From Pelodera strongyloides (Eukaryota > Nematoda > Chromadorea > Rhabditida > Rhabditidae), in assembly GCA_036852015.1 (NCBI GenBank), contig JAANDG010000035.1:370501-434500 (forward strand): DNA of 64,000 nt. Reading direction: 5' to 3'. Shown here one piece after another: positions 13,421 to 26,922 of the stretch. The translations under genes and the position numbers were made by a program. Under the pieces are notes generated by a model. It had not been told where the DNA came from, did no database searches, and was given only the letters and a program-made list of their open reading frames with translations. Numbering within the stretch: the first letter of the stretch is position 1; the number at the start of each line of letters is the position of its first letter.

Positions 13421-13645
13421 TTTTTCTTGCTATTTCACGGTGTTTTTATAGGTTCATCGTGTATTCTTTGTGCGTCGAAGTTGTGAACTGATGTATTCGG
13501 GAAAACACAATTTTTATTTACGCTTGTTTAAACTGGGCACGTGTCCAATGATCAAATATATGCACGTTATTTAGAGGTAATATTCAAATATGGTAGAAAG
13601 TGGAACAATTTTGAAGTACTGCAGGTTGTTGTACCATTTTTACTA

Positions 13646-13822
13646 TTTAAAGTGGTATAACATCCGGATTTTGAAACGGATGCTGGAGAATGTCCACCCT
13701 AACCGATGAGGTGTGCGCAAACTGTGCGACCTGCGCGACCTGCGCGATTTTTAGTCAAATTTTGTATATTTGCAGAATGCGTTGTCCAACATGCGTTTCA
13801 AAAGCCGACCGTTATATCCTTA
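13646..13822. mobile_element. Diverged palindromic element, family A-like
   Basis: Ends TTTAAAGTGGTATAACATCC and GTTTCAAAAGCCGACCGTTAT. The middle contains short GTGCGC/CTGCGCGAC repeats. Confidence 0.6.
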
Positions 13823-14256
13823 CTGTGAAGCACTCACAGCACGCAGTACTGCGGCGAAATTTGGCCGAACATGTCGCGAGAGCGGGCCAGAAGGTGGATG
13901 GAAATGCGAAACCGATGCAGTACTAGATAATAAGGCGCGGCAACTTCGCTCCATCTTCGCCAGGTTCGCGCGGAAGGACACTCAGTGGACCAGGCGAGGG
14001 CTAGCGATACGCGCGGCAAGAGCTAGGATATCTAGGATATCTGTTCACGCTGCACACAGCAAAGCTTTACGGTGTTGCGATTTTGACCACTTGCTATTCG
14101 CTGTTTTAGTTCTTGTTTCTGTTTCTGCTTGATATAGTCAATATCAGTCTCAAGATTGCATTGGTGTAAGCGTGTAAGTCGGTGTATGCTAACAGCTAAC
14201 AGCTAACTCTTGGTTAATACTTCAATGTAGCCACTGTTGCAACTATGCGTTGCAAC

Positions 14257-14853
14257 TGTGATAATATCTTGAATTATCTAAGAAACGTATTCTAGAGCAT
14301 CATTATTACTAGTGTCTAGTATGAAGTTGTTTACGTAAATAACAGGAAGTAACGACTTTATTAGACTGCTAGTCAAAGTATAAATACTCTCGGCTAGGAC
14401 TAGATTGTGTGGAAGCAACTGGCAAAGACTGGCAGCAAGGCCTCCGGGCTGCGCTCTGGTTTAGCTAGCGGCCCATCACGGCTCGGTACCGGTTAATACC
14501 CTAAGGTTGGCAGCGTTACCCATAAACTGCCTACGGTCTGACAGCGCCGGAAAGTCTGATCACGGTTTAGTAGAACCGTCCAAAACTACTAGTTCCCCTT
14601 CGATCCGCAGTGATCGTTGGACTTCGAGTGGACGTCAGTGGTGGTGTTCGCCAGTGTCGCAGCGAGGAAAGAATCCCCCGGCATCGAAAGAGGTCTAGCA
14701 GCGAGCCTGTGTGCCCCTGGACGCTCCTTGGATCATTCACTCAAACCCAGTCTTACCGTTGTCCCTCAATAAATAGATTTCGGTCGTTACTGTTGTTGTC
14801 ACCGTACGGGCTTCTATGAAGTTCGTTTAGCCACCGTAGAAGCGTCTACCACA
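14257..14853. mobile_element. Possible solo LTR
   Basis: A 597-bp stretch begins TGTGATA and ends TACCACA, short inverted ends of LTR type. It holds TATAAATA near 14379 and CAATAAATAG near 14767, in the expected promoter and polyadenylation order. I see no target-site duplication and no second copy in the window, so this is tentative. Confidence 0.3.
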
Positions 14854-15865
14854 AGCACAAGTCAAGAAACCAGAGACCGTGTATGAAGCTAAGTGCGTAG
14901 AAGATACGTAAACATAGAATAAGAGTAAACAACTAGAACATATAATATCTAAAAGTCTAGAAGTTGCTGGACGTGTCTGAATTGATTAGAAGTAGAAAGA
15001 GTGGCCGAATACGTAGTGCGGGTTATGCCCTCACGTCCCTCCATTTCGCCGGTAACACAATTTGTCGACGACGGCCCAATCCCCCCACGTAGACAACATT
15101 GCTGTTTTCAGAAGAACTGCCTAGGAGAAGAATAAGAAAGATAAGGGTGGGGAAGAAACACTGACTAGTTCTGGTCACGCGCAACTTATATATATTAGAC
15201 GGAATCATGCGATGCCTATCTACAGAACACAGGACTAGGTTCGCATATGGCTTGGGTCTGTGAGACAGGTTTTCTTTGGAAGTATAGGTGTACCGGGAGA
15301 AAGATGAAACTCGGAAAATTTCGGGAAGAAGTATTTCAAATTAATTTGCGTTCAACATATCAACATATGCGAATACAGTTGTCCAACGTTGTAAAATCCG
15401 TCTGTTACATCGCTTTAAGCTTTCTAAATGATAACGTGTACTAAGCTGCTCAGCCTGTGTGTGTTTGTCTCTTTTAAATTTTGCCTTTTCAAAGAGTAAC
15501 GAAGGAAAAGAAATTGCGCCTTTCACACATTGCCTACGCTAACAAAATCGTGTAACAGCAGTCCCCGCCGTTGTTCGCGCTTAGAGACTTAGAGTCTCCT
15601 GGGGCAATTCTGCCCCACAAGTTATTTGTGCGGCAATAGCGCGTGTTGAACACCGCACTATCGCCGCGCACAAAAAATGGGGAGATAGCCGCCAAAGCTG
15701 GGCGACGGGCCGATTCTATGCCAGATGGCGCACCTGTCGCGCACATCAGGCGTAGCGTCAGCCCTTTCCCAAAAGACGCGCTGCTATTGTGTCAATTGGA
15801 ACTCGACGCTTTTCCGCGCGCATGTGGCGTGCGCGTGCCCACCGCTCTATTTACAATGGAATACA

Positions 15866-15940
15866 AGTTTTCACAAATAGGGTATTGCTGAGGTAAGGGA
15901 AAATAGGGTAATATGGGATACCCTTCTTTGTGAAAACTAT
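15866..15940. repeat. Small hairpin, possible MITE
   Basis: GTTTTCACAAATAGGGTAT is inverted about 35 bp later as ATACCCTTCTTTGTGAAAAC. Confidence 0.5.
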
Positions 15941-17403
15941 CGTGATTGTCTGGTATTCCTTTTTTAGGAGGTGTGTGCCGCACCGCTGTGTGGTCCCTTT
16001 CTTGTGAGCGGCGATGACACGGAGTTTCACTAGTGTGTGCGCAATTCTTTCGGCGGTTAAATACCGTTTAAATTTTCAGGTCGAAGGCGAACAACAAGTA
16101 AGCTTATTCTTTATTTATGTACATGTAACATACGCAGTGAAAATAATGCAGTTTAATTGGAAACGCAAGGCTAGCCATAAAATAATCTAGGAACTGACTG
16201 TGTTGCTAGATCTAGTTCATACAGGGGCCATACCTATATGTCACATGTAGACAATAAACTGACAAATGATGATGTGGTAGTACAATTTATGTTTGCAGAT
16301 CTCACGCCCCTTCCGCACCAAAAGTTTGAGTAGCCATTTGCTCGCCATTGATGCGCGCAAAATTGCGGGGCTTCATCGGTGCCCGGCGTGTATAACTTTT
16401 CCCCGCGGCAAACCCGACTCTTTTTAGCTAGAAGTCTAACTTGAAGTCTTGTTAGTGGTAGCATTCTTTTTCAGATGATTGTATTGTGCCGACTTTCATG
16501 AAATTTTCATCCATATCAACACACTTATCTTCCCCACATCCCCATACCAGTTTCAATTTTAAATAAAAAAAATTCTTACTTATATTAGTATCATTAATAA
16601 TATTATTATTGTTTTACTTATATATTACTCATATTAGAATTTCTTAAATTTTATGTAAAAAAAACCATAAACGATGCAGCAAAATGCCAGCACGTACCCT
16701 CCTCCTCGATACACCGCAGCAGTGGACACTCGCAGGTGCATCCTCATCTGTTTTCTTCCTCAATAAAATTCAAACTCCAGAGAACAACGCAGATGTGTAG
16801 ATATACAGAGACTCCCCTTGCGCCTTGCCATTGGGAAGTAAAATCATCTGAAAGAATTACGCCCAATATTTTACCCCCGAGTAGTACGTGTACGTGATTT
16901 GACTGTAATCTCCATTTCCTCAAATTTGCGTATTCTATCCCACAACGAAAGCACCGCAACCGGACCGGTCGAGCACTCGAAATGTGCACCGCCCATCTGC
17001 ATTCTTATAACAAGCGCCCTTCCTAGACACCTTCTCATAGTGCAGAGAGAGCGATTTTGCAATACTAATTGGGCAGCGACGCAGTTTTGGATCGTTTGCT
17101 TTCCACCGCGACGCGAAACGCGACGCCAGTGACTCATGCTCATTTTTTCTTTTTCTTTTGTTTTTCTTTTTTCCTCTTTCTTTCTTTTTTATGTTGTGAT
17201 CTAACTTTGTTGCAATAGTAATTCACTTTAACTACAACGGGAGATGTAAGTACGGAACATTAGAGCGTATACAAATAATGACGACGTTTTTCGGAGCCCA
17301 GTAAAGTCGGGGATTGATTTGTTCCCTAAAATCTAAGTGTGGTCTGTTTGTTTACACCAACCTTGGATATTATGGGTTTATTCTGTGTAAATCTTACCTT
17401 CCT

Positions 17404-17412
17404 ATGTTTCAG
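17404..17412 (+). promoter_or_regulatory. Probable spliced-leader acceptor of cyclin T
   Basis: A TGTTTCAG acceptor ends 12 bases before the cyclin T ATG, and no upstream coding exon was found. In nematodes this arrangement normally marks SL trans-splicing. An ordinary 5'UTR intron would look the same. Confidence 0.5.
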
Positions 17413-17424
17413 GAGCGTTCTGAT

Positions 17425-20400
17425 ATGTCTGCAGTGCCGGCTTCGAGCAGCTCTTCCGGAGTTCCACAAGCGCCCGAAGACGTTGTTCGCCGTTGGCATT
17501 TCACAAAGGAGGAAATGCGAAATGTAAATTTGTTCATCTGTTTTATGTATAAAAGATTATTATCTTTTCTTTGCGAGCTGTGTTAGACGTGTGCGCCTTG
17601 TCAATTGAGCTATCCGCCTTTTAACTGGGAGAAAGGCGCGTAAATCGCCATTGTTCATGTGTTGGCTGTTTGAGATCCCTTCCATTTTTATAATATCAAA
17701 AATAAACATTAAGCCTGTCAAATTCTTAGGCTGCAAGCATTCGCGATGGTCTGGATATGCGAAAGGAGTTGCAGTACAGGCAACAGGGCGCGCGCTTCAT
17801 CCAAACGATGGGAGACCGATTGAACCAGGGTGTCAAGGAGACCAGGAGTAAAATGTGTGTATGCTCATTATGCTGTTCTAATGATATCCTTTCTTTGCAA
17901 ATGCAAGTTCTCCGAGAAATATCCATCCAACATGAACCAGTGTTATTTTTTTTTTTGGACAAGATTGCGGCGCGCGGTTTTTTTAACAGCTTAGTTCTGT
18001 AGCAGAAATCCGGTGCGCAGGTACCTCGCGAGTTTTTACAACCAGCGTCACCGTCTGTATAAAATATTTATTTTAGATCACAACTGTGCATGTGCTCCGC
18101 TATGATCCACATGCATCGGTTTTACTATTTCCACTCCTTCAAGTTCTTTGACTTCCGGGTAAATTTTTTTCTTATATGGGCTCACAGCTCACATTATATT
18201 TTTTTTGCGGGAATACCGTGTTGTACTATGGGCTAACATTACGTGGAAATGATGTGTTTTCATAGCCGTGTGCTACGTGTAATCTGTAATCTATGACAAA
18301 TCTTAAACTCACCTAAGCGCTATGCCCTGTTTGAAAAGAACCATGCCCTTGTAATTTGAAATGGCTCCACTTATTAGCACAAAATACAACTCGTAGTCAT
18401 ATATGTGTTTTTTTTTCAGGATATGGCTGCGGCTTGTTTGTTTCTCGCTGGCAAGTCGGAAGAGTGCCCTCGAAAACTGGAACATATTGTGAAAGTTTGG
18501 TGGCAGCTCAAATACCCCAAGTACCCTTCCATCCCGAAAAAGGTACGCCAGAGCAAGATAATAAAAATGCCTTTTTACCCAGTTTTTTCATCTGGATCAG
18601 TAATTATTTAACCAACATCACATTGTATTTAAATTTTAAATTGTTAAAAAAGAAAAGAAATAAACCCCTCGAGTTTCAGTACTACAACGATGCGGCACAG
18701 CTCATTGTGACCCTGGAGAATGTTATTTTGCAAACAATTGGTGGGTTGACACTGACAGTGTATAGGCAAATATGCTTTAGCAGTGCCATGTCACACCTTT
18801 CCAAATGTAGTTTTTGCATGCGTTTGCTAGTTTGCTGATGTTTCATAAAATTTGGTAATGGGTTTACCGTTGTTTACACACAACATCCATTCGTTTATTG
18901 TTTAGCATTCGACTTGAAGATCGACTTGCCTCATGCGGTCGTCCTGCAACAGATGCAATTGATTGCAAGAGGTTAGTTATTTTTTTAGTATAAAATATGG
19001 AAAGACTACAGCCATATTATTATTATTAAAGTCTTATCACTACTCTTACCTTTTCGAAGATACTATATGTTGGTATTCCATTTTGTCATTAACAAAGTGC
19101 ACTAGTCACTGGCCATAAACCAATGCGTAAAATGATGCATCGACCATCTCCGCAAACCATTACTTACAACTTACATGTAATTTGGTGAAACATATTGTTA
19201 TCAATACCGACCATTTCCGGATAGGCTTTGGACCATTTCCGGAACCAATTTCAATATATGAAACATCGCGCTGCTAGCCCCATGTTACACATCAAAATTA
19301 TACCCTGATAGTCATAGTGTGTCGACGATGTCTTTGTATCGCATCTCATATCTTCTAGGTCTACCTTATCTGGGAGCTGTTAGAAATTGTAAGCAGCTTC
19401 CATAATATTTTTTAATTCTTCTTTTCAGGCAACAAGAAATTGACTGAGGTGGCATATTTCTTCGCTACGGATGTGTGAGTCTTATTGTTTTTGTTTATTA
19501 TATTTTCTAGCTTTTTTTAGTATACAAAACTTGCAGCTTGTTTATGGCATTTGTGCCCCGGTAACATCTCTGTACATGTACCTAACGATGACTTGTTCGC
19601 TAGTTGAGTGCAACTACGAATTTCAGCCTTTGTGTGACCGACTGGGCGATTCGGTACACGGCGGCCGAGATCGCAGCCGTGTGCATCTACATTGTGTGTC
19701 TGTGGGCCAACCATCAGGTGCTGCCCATTCAACTGTGGTTCCCGCGCCGATCTCGCTCACTTCTGTTCTCACCGCTTGACTACGGCGCACCTCCCTAGTC
19801 TCTCGGCCGTGTCTGCTGCTGGCTCGCGAAACAATGGCCCACGACCAGTCCCGCTTCTTTCACACGCTATACCGACGTTTGAAAGAACAGCGCCGCGGAT
19901 GTGTATACTAATTTAGTTGCTTTAAACAATTTTTATGGATTATTTTTATGTAACGAAAGAAAAACGAACACATCCGTGAAGTCGCGCGTCGGTGTGTGCT
20001 AGTGAGTTAGGGTGGGTGATATCAGTCATTCTGATCGGTGTCACCTTCCTTACCCACTATACGGGATGGTCGTTGTGGTCGTTTCGCTAGAGCGCGCGAT
20101 GGCAAGTTCATTAGGGGGTGGTGTTGAAAAGCTCGGAAATTTGAATGAGGAGAGAATCCTTCTCTCTCTCACTCGTGCACAACAGATCTGGCCATTCGCC
20201 AGCTAGCCAAAAGAGCAGGTACGCCTAACTAACTGATTAAGGATCTCAACCGCAACCGCATATTTATAATTTTCCTGTCATACGCTATTTTGTCCAGCCA
20301 ACAACCATGCTGTCGTACATCATCTAGTGTACATCTTTTTTTGTTGATATCCTTCATTTTTTTAAATCCCTTTTGGTTTGCGGTTGAGGTCCACCTAGTT

Positions 20401-23400
20401 CCCTTTTTCATATACAGACTTAGAAACGGGTGGGTCCTAGCTTTGGACCATCCCATACCATACGGTTGGGTTGGGTTCCTCAGCGTATAAAATATTCAAA
20501 CCTCATCGTCATGTACCGGTGTACCATATTGTGTACATGATCTTTGTATATTGTGCACACAGCACGCTGAGGAATTCAAGTGACTTAATGGCTAAATTAT
20601 TATTGAAAAAAAAAACAGGCTGTGCTAGGTGGTTAGTGGGTTCTGCTCATTAGTAGGCTTTTTGCCAAGGTATTTTGTTGAATCGATAAACACCCCTCGA
20701 AGAATTTACCAGCGTTGCAATTTTGTGATTATTTCATGTCAGCAGATGTGGTTGGGAATTAGTTGCTTCGTTTTTAGAGCTTGTGCGTTGCATGTATGAA
20801 ACTTGCTTTTCTTTGAGACTTGGAGATTTGAATTTTGCTTTTAATTTCAATATGCGCATATTCCGATTCCGGGATGTTATTCACTGCCTTTAGATGAATG
20901 AGAGGATATTTGTATATATATGGGAATCAGCAATCATTAGCTGAGAACTATATGATTCTAACTTGAGTTGCTTAGATCGTGCAGCCAGAGGCGGAGGAAC
21001 CCTGGTACAAAAAGATCACCACGCTAACCCTTGAGGAGCTGGAAGGTGGGTCGTTTATTTATATAAAAATTAGATTTTTTGAACACAGTGAGAGTAGTAA
21101 AGAGAAGGACCACACAGGCTGGTTCCTCACTAACAAGCGGAATCGCAGCTTTGCTAGGCTAGGCAAACATTGTATTCTACAATATGCACTTGTTTTTTGA
21201 TATTTTGATTTTGATTGCACATTGCTGTTTTACTGGCGGTTTACCTTTGTTAATTGGAACGTTTTTTTTAGAGATCGCCAACGAGTTTTTGTCCATATAT
21301 GATTCTTGCAAGGACTCGTTGAAATTGACCAAGTTTATACACAAGGGATATATATCCCAGCCTGGACGACCTATCAAGGTATTTTAAGTTTATATAGGGA
21401 ATTACTCACAATAGCCCGAGAATTACTGAATCTGCATTTTTGCGAAAAAATAGTATCACTAGCATTCTTATTCAAGAGTTTTAATTTTCAATGCGTTGTT
21501 ATTGTGGACAAAGTACCGTTCGTTGATTTTCTGATTTTCTTATTTTTTGTTTAGATCGATGTCATTCACTACCTTTAGATGAGATGGTATTTGTACCGTT
21601 CTTTCTTAATTTCCTATTTTTTTAGATCGAGGGCGGTGGTCAGGCTCAGGGACAGACATTGTTGCCTCCTCCTCCCGCTCCGCCCACGATCCACAGAAAG
21701 ATGGATCTCAGCGAGTATAAGGTTAGCATTTGTTGTATTAATATTCAGTTCAGTTACCATATCAATAATCGCAGCACTGATTGCCATTGCTGTGGGCTCC
21801 TTGTGTTTTCTAAATTTGACCTCTGCACTTGTACATGCGATAAATGCGAATGCGAAGCAGGCATCATGATACAGTTATGTGTAGGGACTTTTGGTCGACC
21901 TTGTACAGAGGCCATATACATATTCACCACTCCGATCCGATTCCATCGGGAAAATATTCCCTGGGGACAGCAAGTATCATTCTAACGTGAGACACGCAGA
22001 GAAGAATGCGGGGAATTGAGTGGTGAATATGGCCTCTGGATACTGATACTGGATCGCAGTAACGTGTAGCGGTTATCTGGGCCGTCTGGGCGGGGGGAGT
22101 TCATTCATTAGCATAACGCAGTCCTCAGTCCTTGTTTTTTTTTACTGTTATTTGTGTTACTGTTGTGATTTTAGAACCGCTCGGCGAACTCCACTCCTGG
22201 GTCTTTGCAAGGCACGCCTGCTCCTCGCAACAATTTTATGATGCCCGATCCCAGTGCTCTCGGTGCAAGTAAGTTACTTTTAATTTTTTTTTTACCTAAT
22301 TGACTGTAGATTGTAGATGTGTTTTATCTTGTAGTGTTTTGTAGAGTCTAGAGTGATCAACGATATGCCGTTCCCTTGGTGTTTTATAAAGATGGTCTGT
22401 GATTTTGATGGACTGCGCTTTCTCCTCTTTGTAAATGGCGAATTATGCATAAGTGTGCACCTGCGCCCTGGGCGTTCACTTTTATACTTTGATACATAAA
22501 GAAAAAAATCAAAGAAAGCAAACTTGTTTTAAAATACACTCAGTGAAAGCTAGTAAGAACTTTAATAAATATTTTCTTTATTTTTCTTGAAATAAAATTG
22601 GTAGATGTTTATTTTTTTTATTTTTTATTTTTTTTTAGCTCCAATTACTCCTGTGTCACACACCAATGGCCATCCGGAGGACATCAGCTCGGGTACGAGT
22701 GCTCGTGAGCATCGTCATAAGGAGCATAAGAAGCACAAGGAGCACAAAAAGGATCGGGAGCATAAGGATGTAAGCTCGGAGTTAGGAGTTATTTATTTTC
22801 CATGAAATTAACCTGTTTTGTAGTTTTGTTGCATTTTCATACATACTGGTTTACAGTTCAGGAGTTATATTTATTTTCCCTGAAATTAACCTGTTTTATA
22901 TTTTTGTGGCATATTCATACATACTGATTTATAATTGGTAACATTTTTTCTCATACTTAATTATTCTCCTTTCTCATACTTAATTATAATTAGTATTTGA
23001 GATTTATATTGTGTTACCCACACCTTATTGTATTGTTCACATAATAAGTTGTGTATTTGTAATTTATGTGAAAAGTATTCAGCGTCACCGAGACGAGGAT
23101 CGGGAGCGCAGAAGGGATCGCGATCACGACCGCAAGCGTGAGCACGACAAGACACTGAGCTCGAGCGGCGCGTCCGTGGCGTCTCTGCATCCAGCGTGAG
23201 AATTTATTTTCTAGCTCTTTAGCTAATGTAGTTTGTAGTCTCTATTTGGTTGTAGAAAGGAACTAGAATTTTGTGTGTGCTTCGTTGCTCAGCGGTTTCG
23301 TTAGTCTACAATTGCGCATAAGTCTTGCTGTAATGCTTTGCAGGAAAGTTATAGTCCCTAATTATTCAGGCTTAGACTGAGAATAAAATTACCGAGAAAA

Positions 23401-24622
23401 TGAGGTTTGTTATCATCCTTGTGCGGTGCCGGCCGTGCTCCTTGTTGTCTTGGTTTCTTATTAAAAACTCCCAAGAGAAGTACACCAGTGTCGTGATATG
23501 GGAGATCCCTTGGCTGGATACGAAATGGAAAGCAAATTTGCAAACCAACTTTTGAAACGTTCTGTTAAAGCGAAATACCGGCTCGTTTTTGAAATCCATC
23601 GGTTAGACCAGCATTCTTATGCAACTTATGCAAATGAACGTAAATTAGAATAAAAAAATCGAGCTAAATCCGAGCAAATTAACATAAATACGTAAGAATT
23701 CAGTTGTCCGCGATGCGTTTCAAAAAAAGGTATTCAAACATTTTTTAAACGATATTTTATAAAAAATAATCCTTAAACGATCAGTTATATCCCATATCAC
23801 TAGCTTGTTTTTCTTCTCTTGGCTGCACAGTTCCTTTCTATTTGAGCACACCGTCCTACTGAAGGAGGAGTCTAATCGTGTACGCGTCTGTGGATGAGTA
23901 ATGCATAGCTTCTGCGCATCTGCCTTTCATTTCTCAGTCTTATGGAGCATTAAAATATATCGATTTTCCACTAAAGTGGCTTATTTAGTAAAAATTTCTT
24001 ATTTATTGCAGTGAGAAACGCCCGCGTCCGGATGCTGGCTCTGCTCCGGGCACAGTCCCGCCGTTGACGTTTATGGCGACTCCGCAGGGTGATAAACGGG
24101 CGAGCTCTGCTGGAATTGCTCAACAAAATTGGCGTGGTTCCGCGGCGATGCCGAACAAGGTGAGCTTCAGACTTCAGATATTGCTATGTTCCTAATGTTG
24201 TGTTTATTTCCTATTGGGATAACTTATTTCTAAGTGGTAAGTGGCATAAGTGCGCTCTTGTCCGTTATTTTTCTTCATTGCGTTTCGTCGTCTTCATCCC
24301 TCTTTGTTTCTCTTTCGAGTATAATTGTAATGTATATCAACAGAGTGCGCACAAAATGACTGCTACATGAACATTAAACTACATCATGTGGGTCTGGCCT
24401 TAGGCCTTACGTTTACCTAATTTACAATTTGTTCTCTGGGTAGCGCCCTGCCTTTTGGCTCTTTGACTGTTTATTCATTCTGCTCGGTTTTTACAGGCAA
24501 CGCCGATCACAAACGGTTCGTGCCGTCTGGAGCCGGCCGCCTTCAATACTTCTACGGGAGGACTTCCCCCGCCACCGCCCCCACCAACGGCTGACGAGCT
24601 CGAGGATGGAGAGGTTGCATAA
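17425..24622 (+). CDS. cit-1: Cyclin T, regulatory subunit of P-TEFb
   Basis: Cyclin T partners CDK9 to phosphorylate the RNA polymerase II tail and release paused polymerase in the nucleus. Sixteen exons: 17425-17523, 17730-17854, 18077-18158, 18420-18542, 18680-18740, 18906-18971, 19429-19474, 19627-19717, 20976-21045, 21272-21378, 21626-21721, 22175-22268, 22639-22769, 23083-23195, 24012-24159, 24497-24622. They sum to 1578 nt (525 residues) in one frame. Cyclin box 1 runs from about residue 40 (RDGLD, RQQGARFIQ, HMHRFYYFHSF, AACLFLAGKSEECPRKLEH). Cyclin box 2 follows (TDWAIRYTAAEIAAVCIY). A histidine-rich stretch at about residues 377-396 (EHRHKEHKKHKEHKK) matches the segment that binds the polymerase tail in cyclin T. 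An Arg/Asp/His-rich stretch and a Pro-rich C-terminus ending EDGEVA follow. The exon 2 donor (AT|GTGTGT) is the least certain junction. Confidence 0.95.
21908..22037. mobile_element. Inverted-repeat element, family B
   Basis: About 130 bp with terminal GAGGCCATA...ATTCACCAC and its inverse GTGGTGAATATGGCCTC; the middle has GTGAGACACGCAGAGAA. It lies in a cyclin T intron. Two more copies are at 27739 and 36053. Confidence 0.85.
22782..22933. repeat. Tandem duplication of about 76 bp in a cyclin T intron
   Basis: Two copies, from about 22782 and 22859, share GGAGTTAT, GAAATTAACCTGTTTT and TCATACATACTG. It is confined to the intron after exon 13. A shorter doublet (TTTCTCATACTTAATTAT) follows at 22947-22990. 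Confidence 0.85.
23564..23737. mobile_element. Palindromic element, family A, right end truncated
   Basis: Left end intact; the right end stops after CGTTTCAAAAA and lacks CCGGCCGGTATTTCGC. Cyclin T intron 14. Confidence 0.8.
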
Positions 24623-26783
24623 ATTAGATTTGTATTCGCTATCGATTTATCGATTACCGTATTACCTATCAGAGCCCGGTTCCTCCAACATTTCCTTTTA
24701 CTTCGCACGTAAATGTTGTTGTTACAACCGGCCAACTTACTCATAGTTGTCATTATTTCTTCTTTCATTTCACTGTGAACGGTGTCTTCTGTCCGCTTAT
24801 CGGATGTAGTTCGTGGACGATCAAGTGCTGAGTAGTCCAGTATGCCCTCTATTATTATTATTATATAATCGTGTACATGATAGGATAATCACTAGGAGTT
24901 GTGTATTTGTATTGTATTGCAAATAGGAATTATTGCCCTTCTTAGAAAGTTTTAATCGTTCGCGGTATCGCAAGGTATGAAGTTATTGTGTTTTGGGTTT
25001 GTTCGTAGTGCCCTTTAAACTGTACCGAGTACCTTGTCAAACGCCAGATATTTTTGATTGAGTGGTGTCTTATGACGTGTTGGTTAGATTTATTTTCTTT
25101 ATGACCAATGGATATTTTTTCGCCTTTATTTGGGAATAGTGATGTTGTTGTCCCATATTTTTATTGTTTTCTATGGCGGGTGCTTCTGACCGATGTTATG
25201 CAATTTTTAACTATTGTTTAAATGGTGGAAGTATTGAGGGTGTCTTCCTAAACTTTGGTGTGTAGCATATGTATGGTACTGTACTGTACTATTGGTCACT
25301 TGTTGTTACTTTATTGAAAGAGCTTGACACCGCTGTATCATATATATTTTTTTTCTATTCTATGACGTGTCTTTCTGTATATTTGATGTTCTTGTTTGGT
25401 AGAGTTTATGTAGTGGACGGCTGCTGAGTTAGTGAGCTCCCTGTCGACCCCTATGAAACTATTCGTGGTACTTTATTCTCTTTGTTTAAAGGTGTACTAT
25501 TGTCCAGATTTTCTGTAATATCCAGAATACCATAAAAACGGTTGCGGGCTTTTCCGGAAGCCGAGTAGGTTAATTTCCCCAATTGTACTGTAAGCCAAAT
25601 CTTTGATTCTCGTTTAAAACGGTGATTAGGATCGGAAATTGCTCCATTATACTGTATTAGCTTTCCTGAATTTATGATGATTTTACTTTACTTGTACTCA
25701 ATATTTTTTGTTCGTGATCTTGTGTTTTGTGCCGTTTCATGAGATTTTCTGGTTTCTGCACAAGATGTGTTGAACCGGCTCATTTTTATCTTCTGAACTT
25801 TTTCTCTTGCTGACTTGTTAACATATTTTGTTGTTAAATTGTTGTGTACGAATTAACTGAGGGATATAATTTGTTCCTTTGATGTATGTATGTATGAAGA
25901 GAGATGATAAAGTTTAAATTTTTATTTGTTGTATTGTGGTCTTGTGTGTATTATTCACACGTTACTTATATTTTTGTTGAAAATGTTTTCCGCGTTGGGG
26001 GGAGAGGCGTTTCAGTGAATTAAGCAGCTAATTGTTGCCACCATGGTATTAAAGTGATGGTGTCGTAGCGTAGCTAGCCCCCTTTAATTAGCATGTTCCT
26101 TGAGCTGGGAACTTCGCTCTTTGGCAGCCTGAGGAGTAGTTAGCCAATAAGAGCGAGCGTATTCGCGCACTAGCATGTTTCAGTTATTTGCTCCTTTCGC
26201 CATCTGCCACGAAGGCTTTTTGCACACTTGAAAGAAGAACACGTTGCGCGTTATGGTGGGTACATGTCTAGAACGATGGCGTTCTGAGACTGTTTCTTAG
26301 CAATGTTCAATATTTCTGATATTTTTTTCTGGAACTGTGCTTAAAAAATTGTAAGGGGGGGGGGAGTCCCAATGACGTATGCGTATGGGGCATGGTCCGG
26401 GACCAGTGGGTGTATGAAATCGTTACTCTAGGTTTTCATTTGTATCGATAGCATTGTATGAGAACTTCAGTTCGGTGTTTGTCAATAAATAACGAATTTT
26501 AGTTTTCGCGTCTCTGTTGTCGCTTCGTCAATCGCTGGAGTGTGAAGAAGCAGAGTGCTGCGATGCTATCGGTGGTACGCTTTTTGCTAGTTCTGTGCTG
26601 GGTTTGTGCTTTAGAAAAAGCTCGCTGCGATACACTTTGCCACTAGCATTTGTGGAATAACAGAGTTTGTTCTTGGTTCTCACCGTTTCACTTTTGTTTG
26701 GCTAGCACGGGTTTCAAGTGTGAAGTTTACAGTTTTTAGTGATTGTGGGTTAGTTAGAGGTGTCATTGCGTTTCAGCGAATTC

Positions 26784-26922
26784 TTAAAGCGAAGTGCTGT
26801 CCGGTTTTTGAAACACATCGAGTAGACCAGCATTCTTATGCAGCTTGTGCTAATGAACTTAAACTAGAATAAGTACGTAAGAATTCGATGCGTTTCAAAA
26901 ACTTGCCTGTATTTCGCTTTAA
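26784..26922. mobile_element. Palindromic element, family A, internally deleted
   Basis: Both TTAA ends are kept; about 40 bp of the middle is missing. Confidence 0.85.

Larger units (their letters stand above)
11022..17403. other. Intergenic region between the receptor and cyclin T
   Basis: These 6.4 kb separate divergently transcribed genes, so both promoters should lie here. I found no convincing coding exon. The region holds palindromic elements, a CT microsatellite, a possible solo LTR and a small hairpin. Open frames at 13690-14132 and 15534-15891 are GC-richer but show no recognisable protein. Confidence 0.6.

Noticed and set aside
13690..14132. Overlapping 78- and 120-codon open frames
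   Set aside because: Partly inside a palindromic element; no recognisable family and no splice structure.
14507..14819. Open frames of 63 and 69 codons
   Set aside because: They lie inside the possible LTR, where no protein is expected.
17588..17622. tRNA fragment on the minus strand (GCGGATAGCTCAATTGACAA)
   Set aside because: Only a D-arm-like piece is present; there is no T arm at the right distance.
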